DNA from: Gemella sp. zg-570 | Lineage (GTDB): Bacteria > Bacillota > Bacilli > Staphylococcales > Gemellaceae | Assembly (NCBI RefSeq): GCF_018866345.1 | Contig: NZ_CP076443.1 | Span: 147,501-211,500 of the forward strand | DNA length: 64,000 nucleotides | Reading direction: 5' to 3' | Shown: piece after piece, positions 14,890 to 24,963 of the stretch | How the letters are laid out: each line of letters opens with the position of its first letter | Numbering within the stretch: the stretch's first letter is position 1 | The notes under the pieces: model-generated | Told to the model about the DNA's origin: nothing | The model's database searches: none | Seen by the model: the letters and a program-made list of their open reading frames with translations, nothing else | Translations under genes and position numbers: made by a program

Positions 14890-17619
14890 ATGGAAGTTAA
14901 AGACACACTACTTATGCCCAAAACAGCTTTTCCAATGCGAGGCAATTTACCAAACAAGGAGCCGGAATTTTTAAAACGTTGGGACGAAATGGACTTATAC
15001 AGAAAGGTTTTAGCGAAAAATGAGGGGAAACCGACATATGTTTTACATGACGGTCCACCCTATGCAAATGGTAACATTCATATCGGACATTCTCTGAATA
15101 AAATCCTAAAAGATTTTATCGTGAAGTATAAAAATATGAATGGCTACCTATCGAACTTTGTTCCTGGTTGGGATACGCACGGTTTACCAATCGAGCAAGT
15201 TTTGGTAAATAATGGCGTTGATAGAAAGTCTATGCCAGCCTACAAGTTTAGAAACAAGTGTAAAGATTATGCCCTAAAGCAAATTGATAAGCAAAGAGTA
15301 GACTTTAAAAAATTAGGTGTTATCGGAGATTGGGACAATCCTTATGTAACCTTGGATCCAAAATTTGAAGCTGAGCAGATTAGAGTTTTTGGAAAAATGG
15401 TGAGCAAGGGCTATATTTACAAGGGACTAAAACCTATTTACTGGTCGCCATCTTCTGAATCTGCCCTGGCAGAAGCGGAAATTGAATATAAGGAACACAC
15501 TTCGCCGTCAATCTATGTAGGTTTTGAACTTATCAGCGATACTGAACTTGTTGACAAGGGAACTAAGTTTCTTATTTGGACAACTACGCCTTGGACTTTG
15601 CCAGCCAATGTTGCCATTGCAGTAAATAAGGATTTTTTATATCAAGTAGTTGCCGTTAATGACCAAAAATATTTAGTGGCAAAAGATTTGCTAGATAAGT
15701 TAGCAAAAGAATTTGCCTGGGAAAGTTACCAAATAGTCAATGAAGTAAACGGTGCAGACCTAGAATACCTACTATGTAAACATCCTTTCTTGGATAGAGA
15801 ATCAATGCTAATAGTAGGCGACCACGTTACGCTCGAAGCAGGGACGGGGCTTGTTCACACTGCACCAGGCCACGGGGTTGACGACTACAATGTAGGTTTT
15901 TTACAATACAAACTACCCGTAATTTCTCCGGTTGACAATCAAGGAATTTTCACAGAAGAAGCAGGAATGTTTGCTGGAAAATTTGTTTTTGATGCCAACA
16001 AGGATATTATTGAACATCTAGCGAGTTTAGGCGCCTTGTTAAAACAAGAAACTATTACCCACTCATACCCGCACGACTGGCGTAGTAAAAAACCTATTAT
16101 CTTCAGGGCAACACCTCAATGGTTCTGTTCGGTCGATGCCTTTCGTGGAGAACTCTTAGACGCTATCGACAGAACCAAATTTTATAGTGAATGGGGGAAA
16201 CCTCGTCTTTATAACATGATTCGCGACCGTGGAGACTGGGTAATATCTCGTCAGAGAGTTTGGGGAGTTCCTATTCCAGTATTCTATGCAGAAAACGGAC
16301 AACCAATTTTAGATAGCGACCTAATCGAACACGTTGCAAAAATCTTTGAAGTAGAGGGTTCTAATGTTTGGTTTAATAAAGAAGCCGAAGAACTACTACC
16401 AGCAGGCTACACTCACCCGGACAGCCCAAACGGCAAATTCACAAAAGAAATGGATATAATGGACGTGTGGTTCGACTCTGGAACATCACACCAAGGCTGT
16501 TGTGCAGTGCGTGAAGACTTAACATATCCAGCCGACCTTTACCTAGAGGGAAGCGACCAATATCGAGGTTGGTTTAACTCATCACTAATAAATTCTGTTG
16601 CTGTCTCTGGACAAGCTCCCTACAAAGAATTAGTTTCTGCTGGTTTTGTTGTGGACGGTAACGGCCATAAGATGAGTAAATCTCTAGGAAATGTTATTTC
16701 TCCAAATGATGTAGGAAAACAACTAGGAGCAGAAATTATCCGTCTATGGTCAGCAAGTGTTGACTACACACAAGACGTGCGTATTTCAAATGACATATTA
16801 AAACAGGTTTCAGAATCTTATAGAAAATTACGTAACACATACCGTTTCTTACTAGGAAATTTATTCAACGGAAAATTTGATAACAGAAAAGACCTATTAG
16901 CCTATGAAGACTTATTAGAATTAGATAAGTATATGCTGATAAAATTTGAACAAGTTGTTAGTAAAATGCTAAAATACTATGAAAATTACCAGTTCAACTA
17001 TGTAATGAGCGAGCTAACAAACTTCTTTAATATCGAACTATCTTCTTTCTACCTAGATTACGGAAAAGATATTCTTTATATCGAGTCAGAAGATTCTCAC
17101 ATTCGTAGAAGTATGCTGACAGTTCTATATACAGTCCTAAGTAAAACAGTAAGATTAATAGCACCGATACTATCATTTACTGCTGAAGAAGTATATGACA
17201 ACATGCCTTATGAAGAAGCTGACTCGGTACACCTAACAGACTTCCCAGCCGAAAACCTTATCGACGACAAAGAACTAGAGGCTAAGTGGGATAAATTATT
17301 AGAAATTCGTGATGACGTTCTTAAAGCCCTAGAAGAAAGCCGTAACGAAAAAGTAATCGGTAAATCACTAGAAGCAAAAATAGAAATTTATGCAAAAGAT
17401 TTAGAAATAGTAAACCTATTAAAATCAGTAGATAATTTACATCAATTATTTATTGTAAGTAAGGCAGATGTTAAGGAAAATGGCGGCAAAGAATATGACT
17501 ATACAGCAGTGAGCGTAACAAGAGCAGAGGGTTATAAATGCCAACGTTGCTGGACAATAGTTGATGAAGTAGATGAAGACGGCTTATGCCCACGTTGCCA
17601 TAACATTTTAAAAAAATAA
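14890..17619 (+). CDS. ileS: Isoleucyl-tRNA synthetase
   Basis: 909 residues, class I synthetase of the bacterial type. HIGH motif is in PYANGNIHIGHSLNK (about residue 65), followed by the CP1 editing domain (WTTTPWTLPANVAIAV, GTGLVHTAPGHG), KMSKS in GHKMSKSLGN (about 594) and a C-terminal zinc finger CQRCW...CPRCH. It charges tRNA-Ile with isoleucine and edits mischarged valine. The start follows GAAAGGAG. Controlled by the T-box just upstream. Confidence 0.98.
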   Translation: MEVKDTLLMPKTAFPMRGNLPNKEPEFLKRWDEMDLYRKVLAKNEGKPTYVLHDGPPYANGNIHIGHSLNKILKDFIVKYKNMNGYLSNFVPGWDTHGLPIEQVLVNNGVDRKSMPAYKFRNKCKDYALKQIDKQRVDFKKLGVIGDWDNPYVTLDPKFEAEQIRVFGKMVSKGYIYKGLKPIYWSPSSESALAEAEIEYKEHTSPSIYVGFELISDTELVDKGTKFLIWTTTPWTLPANVAIAVNKDFLYQVVAVNDQKYLVAKDLLDKLAKEFAWESYQIVNEVNGADLEYLLCKHPFLDRESMLIVGDHVTLEAGTGLVHTAPGHGVDDYNVGFLQYKLPVISPVDNQGIFTEEAGMFAGKFVFDANKDIIEHLASLGALLKQETITHSYPHDWRSKKPIIFRATPQWFCSVDAFRGELLDAIDRTKFYSEWGKPRLYNMIRDRGDWVISRQRVWGVPIPVFYAENGQPILDSDLIEHVAKIFEVEGSNVWFNKEAEELLPAGYTHPDSPNGKFTKEMDIMDVWFDSGTSHQGCCAVREDLTYPADLYLEGSDQYRGWFNSSLINSVAVSGQAPYKELVSAGFVVDGNGHKMSKSLGNVISPNDVGKQLGAEIIRLWSASVDYTQDVRISNDILKQVSESYRKLRNTYRFLLGNLFNGKFDNRKDLLAYEDLLELDKYMLIKFEQVVSKMLKYYENYQFNYVMSELTNFFNIELSSFYLDYGKDILYIESEDSHIRRSMLTVLYTVLSKTVRLIAPILSFTAEEVYDNMPYEEADSVHLTDFPAENLIDDKELEAKWDKLLEIRDDVLKALEESRNEKVIGKSLEAKIEIYAKDLEIVNLLKSVDNLHQLFIVSKADVKENGGKEYDYTAVSVTRAEGYKCQRCWTIVDEVDEDGLCPRCHNILKK

Positions 17620-17622
17620 GAT

Positions 17623-17651
17623 AAAACTACCTAAATTTAGGTAGTTTTTTT
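17623..17651 (+). terminator. Terminator of ileS
   Basis: AAACTACCTAAA / TTTAGGTAGTTT hairpin with T-run, 4 bp after the stop. Confidence 0.92.
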
Positions 17652-17914
17652 ATTTAAAGGGAAAAGATATTTTACGAAGATATGTAAAAATTTAAAAATA
17701 AATAATTATCCTAATAAGCAAGTTTAGAAAAATTGTTCCAGAAAATATACTTACTGAAGATAAGAAAGCAGTGAGTGTTAAAAAGACTGAAGAACACATC
17801 AAAAATTTAGCTTTTAAAGAAAAGAAATAGGACAAGAAAAAAGACTTAAAATTATTTTAAATCTTTTTGTTTTGCTCTCTTATTTTCAGATATTTTGTAA
17901 AATTTTTATTGTCG
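17652..17914. other. Spacer between ileS and ung with one short relic
   Basis: A short frame ending at 17830 (reads FRKIVPENILTEDKKAVSVK and on to KEKK) has no start signal and looks like debris. A weak hairpin near 17838-17868 could serve as terminator for ung from the opposite side. Otherwise nothing seen. Confidence 0.35.
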
Positions 17915-18562
17915 CTACCACTTTATTTCTTCTTTGTTTACAGATTTTAGAAATTCGTTGGTTTTTGAGAAGGGCTTGCTTCCGAAAAATCCTCTATAAG
18001 CAGACAAGGGACTTGGGTGGGCTGATTCGATAATATAATGTTTTTTAACGTCTATAAGTTTCTTTTTGCTACGAGCAAAACCTCCCCAAAGAATAAAAAC
18101 AATATTATTACACTCATTAGATATTTCTTTTATAATGTAGTCTGTAAAATCTTCCCAACCAAGATTTGAATGACTAGCTGGCTTATTTTTTTCAACCGTC
18201 AGAACAGAATTAAGCAAAAAAACTCCCTGCTTGTGCCAGGCTTCTAAGTTGCCACTTTTTCTAGGAGCTATAGCCAAGTCGTCATGCAGTTCTTTGTAAA
18301 TATTTATTAAACTTTTGGGTAGAGGTAGGCCATCTTTTACAGAAAAACTTAAACCGCAAGCCTGATTATCATTGTGATAGGGGTCTTGTCCCAGTATTAC
18401 CACCTTTATATCTTCAAGGGCTAAATTAAAAACTTTAAATACTTCATTTTGAGGAGGGAAGATTGTTGTTTTTGCCCTTTGTTTATTTATTTCATCTAGC
18501 ACATTGCCAAGGTCTTGTCGTTTAGGATAATTTTTAAAAAATTTTTTCCATGAAGTATCCAT
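17915..18562 (-). CDS. ung: Uracil-DNA glycosylase, family 1
   Basis: 215 residues, slightly short but complete. Catalytic water-activating loop GQDPYH at 58-63 (Asp60), the uracil-binding block LSFSVKDGLPLPKSL, LLNSVLTVE, and the DNA-intercalating loop HPSPLSAYRG near 182. Removes uracil from DNA as the first step of base-excision repair. It stands alone on the minus strand between convergent ileS and divergent pepF. Confidence 0.97.
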   Translation of the reverse strand: MDTSWKKFFKNYPKRQDLGNVLDEINKQRAKTTIFPPQNEVFKVFNLALEDIKVVILGQDPYHNDNQACGLSFSVKDGLPLPKSLINIYKELHDDLAIAPRKSGNLEAWHKQGVFLLNSVLTVEKNKPASHSNLGWEDFTDYIIKEISNECNNIVFILWGGFARSKKKLIDVKKHYIIESAHPSPLSAYRGFFGSKPFSKTNEFLKSVNKEEIKW

Positions 18563-18699
18563 AAAAACTCCTTAAATTTATTTTTCTTAAATATATCATA
18601 ATAAAGTTACTATGGCAATTTTCTAATAAATAGTTTATAATTTTATAATATACAAGTTAAATAAATTTTTAACGAAAATTATAGCTAAAGGAGATTATT

Positions 18700-20508
18700 A
18701 TGAGCCAAGTAAAATTAGTAGACAGAAAAGATGTCGATAAAAAATATACATGGGATATTAATTTAATTTACAAAGATGATGTAGAGTATAAGGAAGAATT
18801 AAAAAAACTAGAAAAAAATATTATTGAATTTAAGTCAGAGTTTGAAAATAAATTAGCCGACTTAAATATTTTAGATAGGGCTATTAAAACTTTTGAAGAA
18901 TTATTGTTCGATTTAACTAAGTTAGAACATTACGCCTACTTGCCAACAACGGTAGACAGATTTAATAATAAAGTTATTGAAAATTATAGCTTGTTTGAAA
19001 ATTTTGTGAGTATCTGGTCAAGTAATGCAAGTTTCTTTAGTAGTGAACTTGCTACTTTAGAAGAAGATTTTATTAAAGAATTTGTAAGTTCTAAACGCCC
19101 CGACCTAGAATATTTTTTCAGTAAAGTTTTGCGTGATAAAAAACATATGCTAAGTAAAGATACAGAACAATTATTAGCAAGCCTAGAAAGTTTACCGAGC
19201 TTTTACAATCTTTATGAAGTTACAAAATTTGAAGATATGGAATTTGATTCTTTTGAAGCAAATGGAAAAACTTTAGAAAATTCTTATGTTCTTTATGAAA
19301 ATCTACATGAAATGGATAATGACAAGGAAGTAAGACGTAATGCAGCGGCAAGTTTTTATGAAACTTTGAACCGATATAAAAATACAACAGCTACCGAATA
19401 TATATCACACATTAAAAAAGAAAAAGCCATAGCCACTGCTCGTGGTTACGAAAGTGTAATTGATTATTTATTAGATAGACAAGACGGTGATAGAGAACTT
19501 TATGACAGACAAATTAAAGTTTTAATGGAAGATTTAGCACCCCACATTCGTCGCTACATAAAATTACTTGCTCGTGAACACAAGATAGAAGATATGACTT
19601 TTGCTGATTGCAAAATCAACCTTGACCCAGAGTTTGAAGTTGACATGACAGTTGATGAGTCAAGAGAATATTTGAAAAAGGCTCTTGGAGTTTTAGGGCA
19701 AGATTACCTAGACTTAATTGATGAAAGTTATGACAAGCGTTGGACAGATTTTCCACAGAACAAGGGAAAATCTACTGGTGGCTTTTGTGCTACTGTGCCA
19801 AATATAGCTAGCTATATTCTCTTATCATGGACAGGTAAAATGAATGAAGTCTTTGTTCTTGCTCACGAATTAGGTCATGCCTTTCATTTTATGAGTACAG
19901 GTAAGCACCAAACAATGTTAAATTATGACTGTCCTCTTTACTTTGTAGAAGCTCCGTCAACTTGTAACGAAGTAATAGTTTCTAACTATCTTTTAAAAAC
20001 AAGTGAGGACGCAAGATTTAAACGCTGGGTAATTTCTAATATGATTAGTCGTACATATTTTCACAATATGGTAACTCACTACCTAGAAGCTGTTTATCAA
20101 GACAGGGTTTATAAAAAAGTTGATAATAATGAAATGCTTACTGGTGAGATATTATCAGATATTAAAGGCTCTGTAATGGAAGAATTTTTTGGAGATAGTT
20201 TAAGAGTAAATGAGGGAGCAGAATTAACTTGGATGCGTCAGCCACATTATTACATGGGACTATATCCATACACTTATTCAGCAGGACTGACAATAGGAAC
20301 AGCCATAGCAAATAAAATAGAAAAGGACACTTCAGCCGCTCAAATTTGGTTAAACACTTTAACAAAAGGAAGCAGTATGTCAGCAAAAGACTTGGCAACT
20401 TTAGGTGGTTGTGATGTAAGAACGCAAGAACCACTAAAAGAAGCAATTGCCTATGTAGGATATTTAGTAGACCAGTTGTACAGCTTGACTGATGAAGTGA
20501 ATAAATAA
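18700..20508 (+). CDS. pepF: Oligoendopeptidase F (M3B metallopeptidase)
   Basis: 602 residues, full length. Zinc-binding HELGH is at about residue 389 (FVLAHELGHAFHF) with the downstream Glu ligand region APSTCNEVIVSNYLL. The sequence GGFCATVPNIASYILLSWTG ahead of it is typical of PepF. Cytoplasmic enzyme cutting peptides of about 7-17 residues, for peptide nutrition or signal-peptide turnover. ATG follows AAAGGAG. Single gene with a TATAAT upstream (near 18643). Confidence 0.96.
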   Translation: MSQVKLVDRKDVDKKYTWDINLIYKDDVEYKEELKKLEKNIIEFKSEFENKLADLNILDRAIKTFEELLFDLTKLEHYAYLPTTVDRFNNKVIENYSLFENFVSIWSSNASFFSSELATLEEDFIKEFVSSKRPDLEYFFSKVLRDKKHMLSKDTEQLLASLESLPSFYNLYEVTKFEDMEFDSFEANGKTLENSYVLYENLHEMDNDKEVRRNAAASFYETLNRYKNTTATEYISHIKKEKAIATARGYESVIDYLLDRQDGDRELYDRQIKVLMEDLAPHIRRYIKLLAREHKIEDMTFADCKINLDPEFEVDMTVDESREYLKKALGVLGQDYLDLIDESYDKRWTDFPQNKGKSTGGFCATVPNIASYILLSWTGKMNEVFVLAHELGHAFHFMSTGKHQTMLNYDCPLYFVEAPSTCNEVIVSNYLLKTSEDARFKRWVISNMISRTYFHNMVTHYLEAVYQDRVYKKVDNNEMLTGEILSDIKGSVMEEFFGDSLRVNEGAELTWMRQPHYYMGLYPYTYSAGLTIGTAIANKIEKDTSAAQIWLNTLTKGSSMSAKDLATLGGCDVRTQEPLKEAIAYVGYLVDQLYSLTDEVNK

Positions 20509-20584
20509 AATTTATTTTAATTATATTTATGAAATATTTTTATTAAATTAAAATTATATCAAGGTATATTAATTTAGGAGATAT

Positions 20585-21418
20585 ATGAAAAATGATAATG
20601 TTATTTATCCACAACCTTTTGTAAAGTGGGTTGGTGGGAAAAGACAGGTAATAGATAAAATAAAAAATAAAATACCTTCAAATTTTAATGATTACTACGA
20701 GCCTTTTGTTGGAGGCGGAGCGGTATTATTTAATATTAATTCTGAAAATATTTTTATTAATGATATTAATGAACAATTAATAAATGTTTATCATCAAATA
20801 AAAAATAATTACAAAGAACTTGCATACCAAATAGATTGTTTAAACAGTGAAGAGGTTAATTCCATTAGGTATGAAAAATTAAGAGAATTATACAATGACA
20901 AGATAATAAATAAAGAGCTAGACTTAGAGTGTGCAGCTTTATTTATGATTATAAATAAATATTGCTTTAACGGTGTATATAGAGTCAACAAAAAAGGGCT
21001 TTACAATGTTCCTTGGAATAAAAAAACTAAGGTTAAAATTTATGAGTTAGATAATTTAAAGGCTATTTCTAAAAAGTTACAAAATGCCACTATAAAATCT
21101 GGTGATTTTTTAAATCTTCTAAAGACTGTAAAAAAAGGTGATTTTGTATTTTTTGATAGTCCTTATGCACCTTTAAATGAAACTACGTTTAATTCATATA
21201 CACAAACAGGTTTTACAAAATATGACCATAAAAGATTAGCTCAAGAATTTAAACGATTAGATGGTAAAGGGGTATATCTTATGCTAACTAATCATAATAC
21301 AAAATTAATTAGAGAGCTATATAAAGAGTATCATATTGAACTTCTTGATGTTAAAAGGGCAGTCAATAGCGATGCATCAAATAGAGTAGGCAAAGAAATT
21401 ATAATAACAAATTATTAA
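20585..21418 (+). CDS. dpnM: DpnM-like N6-adenine DNA methyltransferase (GATC)
   Basis: 277 residues, alpha-class Dam/DpnM type: N-terminal PQPFVKWVGGKRQV, motif I FVGGGA (41-46), target recognition region in the middle, motif IV at 191-194. Motif IV is DSPY rather than the almost invariant DPPY; the codons read GAT AGT CCT TAT. Methylates A in GATC, protecting DNA from the nuclease encoded 10 bp downstream. Whether the Ser keeps full activity is an open point. ATG follows TAGGAG. Confidence 0.9.
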   Translation: MKNDNVIYPQPFVKWVGGKRQVIDKIKNKIPSNFNDYYEPFVGGGAVLFNINSENIFINDINEQLINVYHQIKNNYKELAYQIDCLNSEEVNSIRYEKLRELYNDKIINKELDLECAALFMIINKYCFNGVYRVNKKGLYNVPWNKKTKVKIYELDNLKAISKKLQNATIKSGDFLNLLKTVKKGDFVFFDSPYAPLNETTFNSYTQTGFTKYDHKRLAQEFKRLDGKGVYLMLTNHNTKLIRELYKEYHIELLDVKRAVNSDASNRVGKEIIITNY

Positions 21419-21427
21419 GGAGTAAAT

Positions 21428-22288
21428 ATGGATAGAAATTTTGATATATGGTTATCTAAAATGGTTAATTCTATAGCTAGTTGGTCTTGGTATACAGATT
21501 TTGAAAAAGTGTATAAAAATATAGATAGCATAAAAATAGAGTTAAATTTGTTAAACACGCTAATTAATAGCAAGAATATAGAAGTAGAATTTAAAAATTT
21601 AGTAGAAAAATATCCTAATATTTTAAATGCAATACCAATATTAATAGCTAAAAGAGAAAACAAGATAATAATTAAAGACAATAAATGTGATTATGAATTT
21701 AATTTTAAGAAACAGAATTATGATATTAAAGATTATATTTTGTTTATGAGAAAAACAGGAATTTTTAACCTTTTAGAAAATCATATAATTTCCAATTTAT
21801 ATGATTATGTTACAGGAATAGAAGTAGGATTAGATTCTAATGCTAGGAAAAATAGAACAGGACATTTAATGGAAGATTTAGTTGAATCGTATCTGCTAAG
21901 TTCTGGTTTAGTTAAAAATGTAAATTATTTTAAAGAACTAAATAAAAGTAAGATAGAAGAATATTGGGGAATAGATTTATCAAAGCTAGGAAATAGTGGT
22001 AAAACAGAAAAGCGTTTTGACTTTGTAATAAAAACCAATAATAAAATTTATGCCATAGAAACAAATTTTTACTCCAGAGGTGATTCTAAATTGAATGAAA
22101 TTGCAAGAAGTTATAAAAATTTATTTGAAGTATGTAATAAAATAGAAAATTTTGAATTTATTTGGATTACTGACGGTCAGGGTTGGAACAAGGCTAAGAA
22201 GAATTTAGAAGAAACTTTTAATATAACTAGAAATATTTATAATATAAATGATTTGGAGAATAATATAATATTAAAATTAATTAATTAA
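21428..22288 (+). CDS. dpnB: DpnII-like type II restriction endonuclease (GATC)
   Basis: 286 residues, matching R.DpnII in length (288) and style. N-terminal WLSKMVNSIASWSWYTDFEKVY, then NRTGHLMEDLVESYL, and the catalytic region KRFDFVIKTNNKIYAIETNFY (Asp ... Glu-Thr-Asn in place of ExK), then WITDGQGWNKA. It should cut unmethylated GATC. The pair lacks dpnA, the single-strand-DNA methyltransferase found in the pneumococcal DpnII locus. Very AT-rich codon use like neighbours. ATG follows AAGGAG. Confidence 0.92.
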   Translation: MDRNFDIWLSKMVNSIASWSWYTDFEKVYKNIDSIKIELNLLNTLINSKNIEVEFKNLVEKYPNILNAIPILIAKRENKIIIKDNKCDYEFNFKKQNYDIKDYILFMRKTGIFNLLENHIISNLYDYVTGIEVGLDSNARKNRTGHLMEDLVESYLLSSGLVKNVNYFKELNKSKIEEYWGIDLSKLGNSGKTEKRFDFVIKTNNKIYAIETNFYSRGDSKLNEIARSYKNLFEVCNKIENFEFIWITDGQGWNKAKKNLEETFNITRNIYNINDLENNIILKLIN

Positions 22289-22355
22289 TTAAGTTAAGAC
22301 AGTGTTTTAATTTGCTTTTATGGTAAAAATAAAAATTTTTAAATAGTATCTAATA

Positions 22356-22396
22356 AAAATACTTTGAGATTTTAAATATTTCAAAGTATTTTTTAT
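22356..22396 (+). terminator. Terminator of the DpnII-like locus
   Basis: AATACTTTGA(A) / TTCAAAGTATT hairpin followed by a T-run, about 68 bp past the nuclease gene. Confidence 0.82.
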
Positions 22397-22488
22397 TTTG
22401 AAATATAAAATTAAAAAATAAATTATAAAAATAATTGAATATAGTTTTTTAGTGCTATAAAATAAGTATATAAGAAAGAGGTGTTAAT

Positions 22489-23589
22489 ATGAAAATAGCA
22501 GTCGTTGGTGCTGGCATAGTTGGAGCTACTTGTGCCTATTACTTGTCAAAAGAAGATGTCGAACTAAAGGTTTTTGATTACGGCTTGGGGCAAGCAACAA
22601 AGGCGTCAGCAGGAATTATCAGCCCCTGGTTTTCTAAACGTCGTAACAAGGCCTGGTACAAGATGGCAAGAATGGGGGCTGAATTTTATTTAAAATTGGT
22701 AAAAGATTTAAAAAATGACGGTTACAGCACAGATTTTTACAAGCAAACTGGAGTTTATATCCTAAAAAAAGATGAAAGTAAATTACAATACCTATTAAGT
22801 CTTGCAGAAAGTAGAAGAGAAGTTTCTGCTATGATAGGGGATTTAAAAATAGTTTCTAAGGAGGATATCAAAAAAAATATTCCAGATTTTACAGGTGCTA
22901 ATTACGCCCTTTATGCAAGTGGTGGGGGGAGAATAGAGGGAGAACTTTTTGTAAAAACACTACTCGAAGCTGCCAAGGTTGAAGTAATAAATAAAAAAGT
23001 TACACTAGAAATTCAGCAAGACAAATATATTGTTGATAATGAAGAATTTGACAAGGTAATTTTATGTACAGGGGCATGGCTTAAAGAAATACTTGAACCC
23101 CTTAATTTTGAAGTAGACGTTCGCCCACAAAAAGGACAACTTCGAGATTATCAAATTTCAGATTCTAAGAGTGGCACTTATCCCGTAATTATGCCAGAAG
23201 GTGAGTTAGATATAATCCCTTTTGAAAATGGTTTTCTCAGTATGGGAGCAAGTCACGAAAATAATATGGGCTTTGATTTAAGTGTTGACAAAGATTTATT
23301 AAATAAATTTGAAGAAGAGGCGACTAATTTTTTACCTACATTAAAAAAAGCAAGGGTAATAAATGAGCGTGTAGGAATTAGGGCATATACAAATGATTTT
23401 TCTGTCTTTTACGGTCTAGTTCCAGGCGAAAAAAATCTTTTTGTAGCAAGTGGTCTAGGCTCTTCTGGTCTAACTACTGGAGGTATAATTGCTTATAATC
23501 TTGCCATGCTTGCAGTAGGTAAAGAGGAGTTGCTAGACAGTTCGGATTATCCCACAAGTAGATATATTAGAAAAATAAAAAAATTCTGA
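22489..23589 (+). CDS. FAD-dependent oxidoreductase, D-amino-acid oxidase (DAO) family
   Basis: 366 residues. N-terminal dinucleotide-binding motif VVGAGIVGATCAYYLSK (GxGxxG), the DAO block TKASAGIISPWFSKRR, VRPQKGQLRDYQI, and the C-terminal FAD closing motif FVASGLGSSGLTTG. Family members oxidise amine groups of amino acids (DadA, ThiO, SoxB-like). The true substrate cannot be read from sequence; a ThiO role is possible in principle, but the adjacent thiamine genes are all salvage type (thiM, thiD, thiE) with no thiS, thiG or thiF here, so I do not assign it. ATG follows AAAGAGGTG. Confidence 0.85.
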   Translation: MKIAVVGAGIVGATCAYYLSKEDVELKVFDYGLGQATKASAGIISPWFSKRRNKAWYKMARMGAEFYLKLVKDLKNDGYSTDFYKQTGVYILKKDESKLQYLLSLAESRREVSAMIGDLKIVSKEDIKKNIPDFTGANYALYASGGGRIEGELFVKTLLEAAKVEVINKKVTLEIQQDKYIVDNEEFDKVILCTGAWLKEILEPLNFEVDVRPQKGQLRDYQISDSKSGTYPVIMPEGELDIIPFENGFLSMGASHENNMGFDLSVDKDLLNKFEEEATNFLPTLKKARVINERVGIRAYTNDFSVFYGLVPGEKNLFVASGLGSSGLTTGGIIAYNLAMLAVGKEELLDSSDYPTSRYIRKIKKF

Positions 23590-24458
23590 AGCTAAGTTGA
23601 GATTTTTTCTAACTTTCTATGTTTCAATCACACCCATAAAATCCATAATTATTTACAATCTCCCATCTCCCAATAAAAAATATATAAGCATCATTTAAAA
23701 CCTAACAAGACTTGGAAATATTTATTTTAAAACTTCTAGGCAACTTGGGCTACCATGATATGCCAGTTAGTTCTTTAAATTTTTATCAATTTAACATGAC
23801 TTGTATAAGCCAATGTTCCTAATTTTCCAATATATAAGAGGACTAGTATTTAATAAATAATTCTATATAACTAAAGCCATTGAAATTATAAATAATAAAT
23901 ATGGTAATAATCTATGATAACACCATTATTGTCGCTTTAATTAAGTGTATATGATAACTAAAATTTTGCAATTCGTCTTTAATAATAATGTTTAATCTTG
24001 CTAGGTTTAATATGGTAGAAAGTACTTAATCAGATGTTTTCATAAGGGATAAAAATATATAATATATAATTCATCTTTTCTCACTACTAAAATATAGTAC
24101 AATTAGCATCTAAATCACAAGTTTCTAATCCTATTTTTATTATATTCAATAAAAACAGATAATTTCTTACTAGAAATTATGGCTACTTCTCCTAATCTTA
24201 TATTTCTATATAGCAGTAGACTTGAAAATTTTATTTTTAAAATCTAGGATGAAATCATTTTTTAATATATGCCTTTTTTCGATTTCACCAATTCCAAGGA
24301 AATAAAACATAATATTCTTATATTTTACAAGAATATTTATAGCAAAAACAAGAATATTATAAATGATTATTTCAGGTATAGTTAATATTTATTTTCTAAA
24401 TTGTTTGTTTTATTTCCAGTGAAAATTAAATACAAATAATAATATATAACTCTTTTTA
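23590..24458. other. Long spacer with decayed remnants upstream of the thiamine locus
   Basis: About 870 bp with no intact frame. On the minus strand around 24110-24205 a short reading RLGEVAIISSKKLSVFIEYN ends in a stop; its DNA shares 21 bp exactly with 3084-3104. An 11-bp perfect inverted repeat (GGAAATAAAAC at 24298-24308, its complement at 24407-24417) encloses AAGAATATT dyads and could be a small nonautonomous element or simple AT-rich coincidence. Confidence 0.35.
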
Positions 24459-24487
24459 TTGAAAAAATAAAATTTTTATGCTAATAT
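24459..24487 (+). promoter_or_regulatory. Promoter for the riboswitch-thiDME transcript
   Basis: TTGAAA at 24459-24464, 17-bp spacer, TAATAT at 24482-24487, about 20 bp before the first TPP aptamer. Confidence 0.6.
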
Positions 24488-24508
24488 GAAATAAGAAATA
24501 AATTAATC

Positions 24509-24633
24509 TTATAAAAGGGGGCTGATAAATCGGCTGAGATAAGAATGTGATTCTTGACCTTCGACCTGATCTGGGTAATGCCAGCGTAGGAATTTAATTG
24601 ACGCCGCATATATCCGCAGATATATGCTTTTTT
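24509..24633 (+). promoter_or_regulatory. TPP (thi-box) riboswitch 1 with intrinsic terminator
   Basis: Contains the conserved CTGAGA of the pyrimidine-sensing arm, GACC, and the 3' core ACCTGATCTGGGTAATGCC followed by AGCGTAGGAA. Terminator GCATATATC-CGCA-GATATATGC then T6 at 24606-24633. With TPP bound, transcription should stop here. Confidence 0.96.
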
Positions 24634-24673
24634 AGTGGATTTACTTAAAAATTGTTAAAAATAATAAATTATC

Positions 24674-24798
24674 TTATAAAAGGGGGCTGATAAATCGGCT
24701 GAGATAAGAATGTGATTCTTGACCTTCGACCTGATCTGGGTAATGCCAGCGTAGGAATTTAATTGACGCCGCATATATCCATAGATATATGCTTTTTT
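24674..24798 (+). promoter_or_regulatory. TPP riboswitch 2 with intrinsic terminator
   Basis: Same aptamer as copy 1; terminator 24771-24798 has loop CATA. A transcript escaping the first gate meets this one 165 bp later. Confidence 0.96.
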
Positions 24799-24838
24799 AG
24801 TGGATTTACTTAAAAATTGTTAAAAATAATAAATTATC

Positions 24839-24963
24839 TTATAAAAGGGGGCTGATAAATCGGCTGAGATAAGAATGTGATTCTTGACCTTCGACCTGAT
24901 CTGGGTAATGCCAGCGTAGGAATTTAATTGACGCCGCATATATCCGTAGATATATGCTTTTTT
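24839..24963 (+). promoter_or_regulatory. TPP riboswitch 3 with intrinsic terminator
   Basis: Same aptamer; terminator 24936-24963 has loop CGTA. It is the last gate, followed by a 123-bp AT-rich leader to thiD. Confidence 0.96.

Noticed and set aside
22489-23589. Calling the FAD oxidoreductase ThiO because thiamine genes are near
   Set aside because: The nearby thiamine genes are salvage type and there is no thiS, thiG or thiF; a DAO-family label is as far as the sequence supports.
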